A stretch of DNA of 64,000 nt from Branchiostoma floridae (Eukaryota > Chordata > Leptocardii > Amphioxiformes > Branchiostomatidae): contig NC_049985.1 of the NCBI RefSeq assembly GCF_000003815.2, positions 4,148,267-4,212,266 of the forward strand, read 5' to 3'. Positions 46,219-55,900 of this stretch are shown piece after piece; position 1 is the stretch's first letter; each line of letters opens with the position of its first letter. A model generated the notes under the pieces. It made no database searches, was not told the origin of the DNA, and worked only from the letters and a program-made list of their open reading frames with translations. The translations under genes were made by a program, and so were the position numbers.

Positions 46219-47130
46219 TAGCTTCATGGATGATGCCATTTAAAGTCACTGAAGTTGTTGTGGAGAAATTTAAATGTAACGTAATTGTTTTTTTTAACAG
46301 TTTCATGAATAATTACTTTCCGAATTTGTTTTGAAGTGGGTCTTATGCGAATTATCAAAAATGAGGAGTAAGATGAACATTTAGACGCCATCCATCAAAA
46401 TATTATAGGTTTGGCCCTAGCTCTACCAATGCAGGCCTGGTATATGTAAATTGTAAGCATGTCTATAGCCTTTGATGTCTAAACGCATAAGACCATTCAT
46501 TGTACACAACAAAGTGTTTTACTCAACCGACGTTTCGTTGACCGTACGCGTCTGCCACCTTCCTCAGGTTAGTTCTGTCCCAGGTTCACGTTGTACTGTA
46601 GTAGCTGCGTTTGAGGCCGCATCTATAAGCAGTAACACCTTATCTGCACTGCAAAGTGAGCTAGACATTCCATGAGGATGGTGGCATACCGTCAGTCAAT
46701 ACTTCGTTCACGTGTAAAAGGAATGTTGTTACTGAACGACCAATCCAATGCAATATATACAGTGAAAGCACAGTACACTATTCGTTGAGACATCGCATGT
46801 AGCACCATCCAGGCAAACCTTGTGACTAGACTCCATTATTGCTTTTGTACCTTCTGAAATATACACCTTTTTGAATTTAGCTATTAGACAAATTTATCTA
46901 ATTATTTCCTCGAATTCCTGAAAAGCTTACTTGCCCATGCAGTTCTTGACAGGGCATAACGTCATCATCGAAGAACACAGAATCACACATGTATTTTGGT
47001 CTTTCAATAAAGGTGTTGGTTAATAGAAAAAATTATGTATTCATTGATTCATTATCAAGTTATATTGTGTTGTATATTGATAATTAAGTTTAAACGTTTT
47101 ACGTATTTTCATGTTTACGAAGCTGTGCAA
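46219..47130. other. 3' flank of X3
   Basis: Homologous to the 3' flank of X2 (for example ATCTATAAGCAGTAACACCTT, GGAATGTTGTTACTGAACGA, CATAACGTCATCATCGAAGA and the AATAAA at 47006). This shows that the duplicated unit extends about 0.9 kb past the stop. Confidence 0.75.
47006..47011 (+). terminator. X3 polyadenylation signal
   Basis: AATAAA in CTTTCAATAAAGGTGTTGG, at the same place as in the X2 flank. Confidence 0.55.
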
Positions 47131-47615
47131 AAATATTAAAAATTCAAGCTAATTGGAGCTGTATTTCAGCGAATGAGTTGTATATTATTCTCTCATGAAG
47201 ATGACATAGCCAAGAGGAAGTGTATGCTGCAGTTTGCATTAATTCCGACAAGTGGCGTCTTTGGCTGCAGCATGTGACTGAGTGCCTCCAAAGAATTTTT
47301 ACTGGGACTATGAACAAGCCGGCAATCTCCGTTTGACCAACATCCATTTACCCCACATTCAAAACCCCAACCCAAACATGGTCACACCCTTGATGAGTCA
47401 CGATAATGATAAAAAAAACGGTCCCTGACCAAAAACGTTGACGACTTGGCGCTAACCAAAACTCTATCGCTCTCTGAATCTCCTCAGATGTGAGAAAATG
47501 TACCGTTCCTTTCATGTACTGACGCCCTTCGAAGGCCCGTATGTATGAGGAAATTAATCATCCCTGTCCAAAACACTTCTACCTCCGAAGACTCCTAGGT
47601 GTAAGGAAATGATTC

Positions 47616-48284
47616 ATCCGCGGATTTAGGGGGGGCGCCCCCGGCGCCCCCCCACCCCCCTTTGGCTGGACCCCCAAAAAAATTCGGCTGGACCACAAAA
47701 AAAAGGAATTCCACAAAGAAATCCAGAAAATCAGCTAAAGTTGCAGCGGAGCGGCGACAATACAAAGCCGCTAACCAACAATGCCAAGGCGCACTTGTCT
47801 CGCTTTTACTTCCTCATTGCGTGGGTCTTTGCGGCATAGCCAGAATGTTCCGTAACCAGGACGTTGGCAATACTCCGCCCTCCTTCGGAACTCGCTTATG
47901 TCAAAAATATGATTGTTGAATGTGAGATTGCTAACTATAAAAATCAGTGTTCGTTCGTTTATTATATTTGTTCAGCCCTAAAAGTCAAGTGTGGATTCGT
48001 TGGTCATTTTACACAGAAGTGGTTCTAAAATGCACCTGAGAGCCTCTCTATTTCAAAAAGCTCTTGGGGGAGGCCCCCAACCCCCCCCCTCAACGAGAGG
48101 GGGGGNNNNNNNNNNNNNNNNNNNNNNNNNNNNNNNNNNNNNNNNNNNNNNNNNNNNNNNNNNNNNNNNNNNNNNNNNNNNNNNNNNNNNNNNNNNNNNN
48201 NNNNNNNNNNNNNNNNNNNNNNNNNNNNNGCTTTACAGCATATGCACAGCGATCCCTTTGCAAATCCTGGATCCGCCCCTGTGA
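47616..48284. mobile_element. Element with CGGATTTAGG / CCTGGATCCG ends, contains a gap
   Basis: The left end CCGCGGATTTAGGGGGGGCG and right end AAATCCTGGATCCGCCCCTG are rough inverted relatives. It interrupts the tandem repeat around it. 124 unresolved bases (48106-48229) hide the right part, so its type cannot be given. Confidence 0.5.
48106..48229. other. Assembly gap (124 N)
   Basis: A run of N between a G-rich tract and an unique-looking segment. Frames drawn across it are meaningless. Confidence 0.99.
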
Positions 48285-50519
48285 TTTGTCCCTGGCCAAA
48301 ACATTGACGCCCTCCATGCAAAGATCACTAGGTGTGGGAAAATGGTTAATCCCTGGCCAAAACACTGGTAACTCCGAAGACCCTTATGCCCCTTATCTGT
48401 GAGAAAACCAGTCGTCTCGGCCAAAACTTTGGCGCCCTCCGAGACCACTGATCAAGGAGCTTTTATCTTAATAATAAAAGATCCTTGCACTGACCAAAGC
48501 ACTGCCACTTCCGAAGACCGCGTCCGTTCGTCCCTGACCAAAACACTGGCATCTCCAAAGACCCTTATCTGTTAGAAAACGAGTCGTCCCAGCCAAAACA
48601 TTGTCGCCCTCCGAAGACCACTGGCCAAAAGCACTGCTACCTCCGAAGACCACTAGATGTAAGGAAATGATTCGTCCCTGATCAAAATACTCGCATCTCC
48701 AAAGACCCTTATCTGTTAGAAAACGAGTCGTCCCGGCCAAAACATTGTCGCCCTGAGACCCTCCATACGTGGCAGCCAAGTGGGCCGAGCAGCTGCACTT
48801 TGTAAGTCTGGAACTCTCAACACGCACTTTTTATACACAGACATAGATTGAACTCATTAGATGTGTCATAGATAACATGCATTGTTCCCTCTAAGATCTC
48901 AAAATTTATGTGTTGCAGTAAAATATAACGGATTCTTTGACCAGGTTCTAAAAATGCCAAACCGTATAATTTAGTGCAGTCTCTAGCCTTTTGACTTGAA
49001 AGTCCATCAGTAGTTTGTTTAATTTAGTATATACTGCTTTACAAACAAAACTGGGTACTAGAACATATCTGCTATAATATAAACATTGTGTATAAGCCAA
49101 GAAGTCACAGATTAACCCTCGTGTCCCCTTTTACCTAGCGGGATAATTTCACATAAATGTATCCACATGTGGCCCTGCAGTGAACCTAATGAATCCGATG
49201 CCAAGAAAGTTTTACTTTGACTCCATTTCATCCTTGCATGCAGTCTTTGGCCCATCAAATTGTTGCAGACCGTCGATAGCCTTCTCAGTGGGAATCATTG
49301 ACCTTCTAGGGTTGCTTTTTTATTGGTATCTAATTTATATTTATTACTTTTTATTGCGCAGAAGTCTACACGGGTAAAACCGGGTGCCATCAGAAAATAA
49401 ATAAACAGCACCCCTACTTCCTCCATGGAGAATAGAGCCCTGGTATCTTCCTAGGAGTCGCGCCAAGGTCAGGCGTCTTGAAGGAGTTTAAACGTCTTGG
49501 AGCAGCCGAAGGTGTGTACATTTCAGTCCTTGTGTTTCGGGTTGTGGTGAAGGGTGAGTGAACACATGTGGTTCTGGATACCGCCACAGTGCGGGATGCC
49601 AGGAGTGACCTGGGCGGCCCGCGGTGCTTTGAGGTTCCGGTGGAGGGGGGCTGGCATGATCACTGGTCTGGCCACACGAAATTATCACCTCGTTTCTGGC
49701 GAAAGATTGGAATAAGAGGCTTTTTCAAAGAGTTTTTTTTTTGTTACCATAGGAAACAGAAATGTCAAGCTCATTGTGAATCTAAGTAAAGTGAAATTCA
49801 ACGTTAAAACGGCCAACAATATGCCAAATTCCCTACATAAGTCACTACGTGAGTGTCAAATATGTGTTTATCTCTTCTCTGAATCAATAATCTGAGACCC
49901 ATGATCTGAATATCAAGTATCGCATTTTTGTCTCATCAAATTCTGGCAATATTCGTGTCAAACACAGCGTTCGTCACTGTTTGATCTTTAATTGATTGTT
50001 ATAACAATCATTGTATTGTATACAAATCGCACCAGTTTTTATTGCTTTGAAGGCGCCTTAAAGTTGTCTTCAAGCAGATGATGGCGTGGATGATCGCGAC
50101 GTTATCTGTGGATAATGTGACGGGAGAAGAGCTACGAATCCCGGCTGTCAGTAGATGTTTGATGAGGGTCTTTGATACTATTCTTTCACCCCAACATCTG
50201 CTTGAACACTGGCCCCAAATTAAAGCGCACCGCCTCTTCCGTCCTATCGGTGACAGACGAGTCTAGGCTGTTGCAGACATGGGGACCACTTGTTACCGTC
50301 TGGAGATACGGCAAGGTTAAAGTCAAGGCCAAAGTGTTGTCTGTGTGTATGTGTGATGTTTGCGTCATCGAGGACACTTAAACTAGTGGGAGTTCTTAAT
50401 TCCCAAGCAAATGTCTTAAGACATGTTAGGGAAGCCTGGCCGTCGGAAAGTAGCAACTCAACATTATATCCGTACATCTGCTCGGAGATTAGGTGTTTCT
50501 ATCCTCTTCCTCCTCTTCC

Positions 50520-50710
50520 TATTAAAATGACCACTATCATCTGATTACCATCATGTTGAGTGTTGTCTCTTATAATGAATAGGGCAACCTCATCAGTGCA
50601 AAATGTCTTGATTTTCAATTAGGTTTGGAGGCCATTAACACAAGTACAAAGCAAGGTGTCAATTGTGCACGTGGTGGCTTCAACAGACGCTTGGGGTAGC
50701 CAATGTGGAC
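50520..50710. repeat. Dispersed repeat shared with gene A intron 8
   Basis: A diverged copy of about 10330-10470: CCACTATCATCTGATTA, GCAAAATGTCTTGATT, GGTTTGGAGGCCATTAACAC and GTGGTGGCTTCAACAGACG occur in the same order. Confidence 0.6.
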
Positions 50711-50929
50711 ATAGCGGTATCATGATGGTTCGGTCAAGTCAAAATTCGACCTTACATCTGGACCAAGCGGGTACAGTTGGAATCCCATCTGTTGTCACCA
50801 GTCCGTTACTGCTTATAATTACGGGGACGGTGCCAAAAATAGCAGCCAGCGTTCCACACAAATTGAAACAGCGTCTCGGTGCATTTAGCTACATTTTATA
50901 AATGTAGTCAGCGTTCTCGATCAACTATT

Positions 50930-51010
50930 GTTCTTCTACTAAGGATACGGGAAGTAGAATATACATTTGTCCATCATGTGGAACAGAAGAGGAACACAAT
51001 CTGCGAATTT
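50930..51010 (+). pseudogene. LINE-like zinc-finger scrap
   Basis: A short frame reads GSRIYICPSCGTEEEHNL, the C-P-x-C-G-x-E-E-E-H pattern found at the C-terminal end of many LINE reverse transcriptases. The rest of the element is not recognisable. Confidence 0.35.
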
Positions 51011-51075
51011 CTAGGCTCAGGTAAAAATTTCGGCGCACTCTCTTAGGGTGTCTTGTCGACGTTCCCTTTCTTCTT

Positions 51076-51159
51076 TAGCCTGGATACCAGACCCAAACCT
51101 CAAAACACCCTGCACGATAGATATTTTTGAGATCGGGCTGGGGTCTGGTAACCAGGCTA
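51076..51159. repeat. MITE, TAGCCTGGATACCAGACCC ends
   Basis: 84 bases. The ends TAGCCTGGATACCAGACCC and GGGTCTGGTAACCAGGCTA are inverted, with TA borders and an AT-rich loop. Confidence 0.75.
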
Positions 51160-52774
51160 TTCAGTCTTCTTTAATATTCTGTTAGCCTATCTTTCCAGTT
51201 GATCTTTCTATTAATTCCTGCCGTAATTGAAACCATATCCGTAAAAAGTTCCTTTCACCGTGCGCTAACAAGCTTCTTTCTAGAAACCCTTCCCTGGAAA
51301 TGCTTCTAAGAAGTATGCCCAATCAGCCACTGGCATTGAGAGATTGGGTAACACATGCTAGCAACACTCTCGGCACTGTAGAGTTACATGTAAATCAACG
51401 GAAGGCCTTTCCGATAGTATAGTTACCAGGCTAGCGAATTGCGTTCTCTCTAAGCAGAAGTTCGTCTGTTTTTTGTGTGTCTTTTTAGGCGTTTTTGTCG
51501 GACTTTCAATATTTCTTACCATTTTCCGTTTTTTTTCGTCATGTCTACCGACCAAAATAGAAAGGCTGACAAAAACGCCTAAACAAGCGGGTGAAAAAAC
51601 AGTCGGAGCCAAATGAAGGGTCCGAATTCCGCACTTGGTATGTGAGAACTCTCGCCACAACTCACGTCAGGAATATTTTTGTTACGTTTCGCTGTGACCC
51701 GAGGTTCGTTCGGCTTTCACAACACATTCTGTCCGAACAATCCCCGACGGGCGGGACGAAAGGGCGGAACGGGACGCTTTTTGTGCGGCTTTCTTCTCAG
51801 CCGTGTCGGTGTCGCCTGTGGGGGAATACAAGAAAAGAGTTTCCTGCTGCGAGAAACGGTCTCGACACGACAAACGACAAAGTAGCATTTTCAGGAGAAG
51901 GAATACATGTTTGAAAGGGAGGAAAATAACGGAGTAATGTATACAAGGGTCAAAAACCATGCTGTGCCAGTGGGATAGTTAGAAATAATTACTAGTACCC
52001 TTGTCTGACACGCATGTTGGCATTCGCTACTGCAAGTTCGCTATTATAGTACACGTACGAGTGGAACTATGCCAATAATACAAAATGAAAGAAAAGCACT
52101 CGCATGTCGAGCTGTTCGTTTCGTGGCTGTCAATAGGGTAAGATGGTAAGACTGTTTCTGACATCGGCTATTGTACCCAATATCTGTGATCTTCTGTATC
52201 TGTATCTATATCTGTATCTATATAGTGGGTATAACTATATAGGCAACACACCAGCTTTACGTATTTTACGTTAACACTAAATATTAGTATCATCATGGTG
52301 ACTGTTCCTACTTTGTATTAAGCGCAACACATGTTCTATCCGCAACGGTGATGAGGTGAGACACAACAGGCGGGAATTTGGGAACGTTCACTATTCCTCG
52401 GACATGGGGTTTTGACAACAATTCCGGCCATCCGTTATGTTAGCCATAACAAAATTGTCCTTTCTTTCGCTGTGTTAAATGTCACTTTACTGCGACCGTG
52501 TTTTAGTTTTGGACGTCACAGACAGTTTGCCAGTATATGTTTATGTGTGTAACTACATCCGGGCATTTGAATGACATCCGGGCAATCTAATCTGAACAGA
52601 GTCTGAATATTTTACATTTTTGTGTGGTAATCCATTACACAAGCAACTTTGTTGTATCCATTGAGGAAAGAAAAGTCAGACCAAGATAGTTTTCCTTTTT
52701 TTCAGTCCATTCACAGTGCTCCGGCGACAGCAGGATTCTAGGCCCGATCGTCTGCGGTTTCCATAGTGACCGCC

Positions 52775-52907
52775 ATGGAGGGGGACGAGAACGTGGAGCG
52801 CGGGAACTGGTCGCACAAGATGGACTACCTGCTGTCGCTGCTAGGGTTCGCTGTTGGGCTGGGCAACGTCTGGCGCTTCCCCTACCTCTGCTACCGGAAC
52901 GGAGGGG
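52775..52907 (+). CDS. Gene B exon 1 (start and TM1)
   Basis: The ATG in GACCGCCATGGAG matches the ideal Kozak context. 44 codons plus one base, donor GGGG|GTAAGC. It encodes [20 protein letters not shown] and TM1. Confidence 0.9.
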
Positions 52908-55900
52908 GTAAGCAATACGTCAGGTCATACGTCACATTTCCAAACCGGGGCCCTGTCGGGTTAGTCTGAGTATCATCCTTATATAATAGTGACCGCTGGC
53001 ACAATACTTCCATGGTTTGCAAGCGAAAGTATAGCAGCGGTCACTGCGGAGGATGGTACTCATGCTACGGTCGGGTAATTTTTGGGAACGAAATCGGTAT
53101 GAAATAAAAGAAACAAAACTACGTTCCACAAACAGCCCGGCTGGAAATGGTAGTCCTAAGAACCGCTCACTGTAGTGTAGTGCCAAAGGAATGAAACGGA
53201 GGGGTAAAGGACTTCAATACTAGACACCGTTTACTGGGTTCCTGTAAAAACCGGGGCCCCGCGGGGCCCCGCGGGGCCGCGACGGGTCCCCGTCGGGGCC
53301 CCGTACGGGGCCCCGTTTGCGGAGTGACTTGAAAAAAAAAACTAGTTTTGGATTTCTCACCATGATTTCCCACCAGCATTTCTCAGCAGGATAATCAAAA
53401 TACATTGATATTAATCATTAATATAATAATCATTGTGTAATAATCAAAATACATTGATATCAGCCGCACGTTGCGTCGTTGCCGAGTCCATGGTTCCTGC
53501 GTCCTGGACCTGGACCTGACCCTTTCTTGCAGAGGGAGGGAAGAGCTTTAACCTGTTTTATTGGTACAATAACGCTACAGAACTCATAGCGAGTGCTGCT
53601 AAATGAACAACCTTATTGAACGTACGAACTTTTTACCGTCATATCTACAACTTGTGTCTGGTAAATATCCGTATATCCTGTGGGAATTTTGCCCTTGTGG
53701 ACAAAAAAACTTTGCCCTTGTGGACAAAAATCGGCACCTAGACTGGGCGGCCATTGTTAGAATATTCACAATATATCCCGTCGGCCACTGCGGTTTTGGC
53801 GGGAGAGGCTGGCGTGCAAGGCGATTTATGCAAACACTAAGGCACTAAGATATCCCCGTAATCCCCTATTGAAGTCTGTGCCTCCACTGCTTGCACCACT
53901 TTCCCACGCACAGCATAGAAATCAAGGGTATATTATGTCGTCTCCATGGCAACCGCTATCAGTCAAGAGATATAACTCACGTGCCGTCAAAATGTCCCGC
54001 TTTCAAGTGGCTTCATTCAGAAATTCTGGTCGCTCGTCCGAAACAACGCTGTTTTTTACTGAGTATATTTTGTTAGATCTCTATACAATTAAGTTTTCGT
54101 TCCAAAAGTACGAAATACATTATGCATTGTTGAATCATATTTTTTTCAAGGCGGTATAATTAGATTCCGTCGGGTATTTCCGACGCGGAAGTGCACGAGC
54201 ATGCTGTATCGTAAACTGTTACGGCGTCAACAACAACGAGCGTGTGGCGTATGACAATCTATCGGTTTAAATTTTATATTCTGTGCATAGAAATTTTTGG
54301 TAAGTTTCGGCTGACTTCGATTTTGGGGTTCCTTCCGACGGACGAGGGCTTTAATACTGGTGAAGCGTTCCGCCAGGTTGATCTTGCAGTGGGGGTGGCG
54401 AGAAATTAATAAGATAAGACAGTCGGTCTCATCCCACGTAAAATTACCCCGCTAAATCTAACGTTACGTGTATCTCCATATAGTCAATGTATATTGCGTA
54501 ACATATTTAACGTGATAGACAAACTGTATTCATTTATTGAATTGTCTAACTCTTATTATTATAAGACTCTAAAGTCTACCCCCAGATAGTGTGGTATCAT
54601 GACAAAACTGCCCATCTATCGGCGTTGTTCAAAGCTCCACATGTTGGTTTAATATGCCGCTGACTTTCGGTGCTGGTTTGCGATCCACTCCAATTTTTCG
54701 GCATCCTAACCTGTATTGGGTTACGCACCCCGACCTTGAGGTCGACCTCGGACATCTGCACGGAACATGAAAAGTTAGAAAAGTGCGTAATGAATAACAG
54801 AAAATACGGTACATGTGTGCATTGAGTCTGAATCCGTACCGCCCCCCGATTGCGCAATTCATTTTGGCATGATTAGCTTCGCGTAACATGATACATGCAG
54901 CCGTGGGAAGCCAGAGTTGCCTGCCCTGTGTGAGGCACTGTGTGCTCCTCCCACTTCCGACTCATGTTGCCGCCCGCTGCATATGAATGGTGCGTTATTT
55001 TAGTCAGCGTCATCTTTGAAACCCTGACTCCCTGGCTAGTCAGAAACTGGCAACGCTGACTCGTCAGAAATAGGTCCCTGACGCGTCATTGCCGCTAAGC
55101 TAAGCCGAAGCTATTACTCATTAAAAATGTCGTTACAGCATTTATCAGCGTTTATTGTACAACGGGGGCCCCGCGGGGTACCCCGCGGGGCACCCCGCGG
55201 GGTACCCCGTGGCCCCGCGGGGCCCCGGTTTTTACAGGAACCCCCGTTTACTGTAGTCCTGAAAGGGTAAAACTGAGGGGGTAAGAAACTTTTGCTGCTC
55301 AATGCAAACACCAAGGGGACAGAATGGCGTGGGAGTCAGACGAGTCGTGTAATTACACCGATGAATTAGACGCAATCCATAGAAAGAGCTTCCCTATCTG
55401 AATAAATATAAAATCATTGAAGGCGCATCCGCGAGCGCAGCAAGTATATAAACGTCACCCTCACCTAACGTTATTTTATGACGTCAAAATATTTCTGTCC
55501 AATCAGGAGCGTTCCTGATCCCATACGTCATCATGCTGCTGCTGTCCGGCCTGCCGCTGTTCCTGATGGAGCTGGCGCTGGGCCAGTTCGCCTCCCAAGG
55601 ACCCATCTCTGTCTGGAAGCTCAGCCCCATCTTCAAAGGTGAGGACTTTTCCCGCAATACATGTATAGAAAATAAAATGCTAAGACTTAACTTCCAACAC
55701 TGGATTAAACTATAGGGACTTACCCCTCCTAATTTCCGTTGACCTCAAGCTTGTTCACAGAATGACCCTTTCTATCTCCAGCAGTGACGTCAGAAACACA
55801 CCACTTTTGCAGGAGGGGGTCATAAGTTCATAAGTATCGGAAAGTCTATATCGCCCCCCGTCTCTGTTGAGTATGGGCCAGTGGGCTCTAATGTACACCG

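Larger units (their letters stand above)
47400..48790. repeat. Degenerate tandem repeat, CCTGACCAAAACACTG unit
   Basis: Units share GTCCCTGACCAAAACACT, CTCCGAAGACC, CTTATCTGTTAGAAAACGAG and GTCGTCCCGGCCAAAACATT then GTCGCCCTCC. Copies lie at 47400-47610 and 48285-48780, on both sides of the element at 47616-48284. Confidence 0.75.
47131..52774. other. Intergenic region between X3 and SLC6 gene B
   Basis: 5.6 kb without a recognised gene. It includes a CCAAAACACTGGC-type tandem repeat split by a mobile element and gap (47400-48790), a dispersed repeat (50520-50710), a LINE zinc-finger scrap (50930-51010), a hairpin element (51076-51159) and a weaker hairpin with AGGCGTTTTTGTCGG arms (51488-51583). 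Positions 48830-50070 and 51600-52770 show nothing I can identify; the last few hundred bases should include the gene B promoter. Confidence 0.55.
52908..55506 (+). other. Gene B intron 1
   Basis: 2.6 kb, mostly made of mobile sequence: a dispersed repeat (52920-53160) split by a hairpin (52962-53067) and a 2-kb element (53237-55245). The final 250 bases are unremarkable. Confidence 0.8.

Noticed and set aside
47991-48402. Frames spanning the 124-N gap
   Set aside because: Translation across unresolved bases is meaningless.
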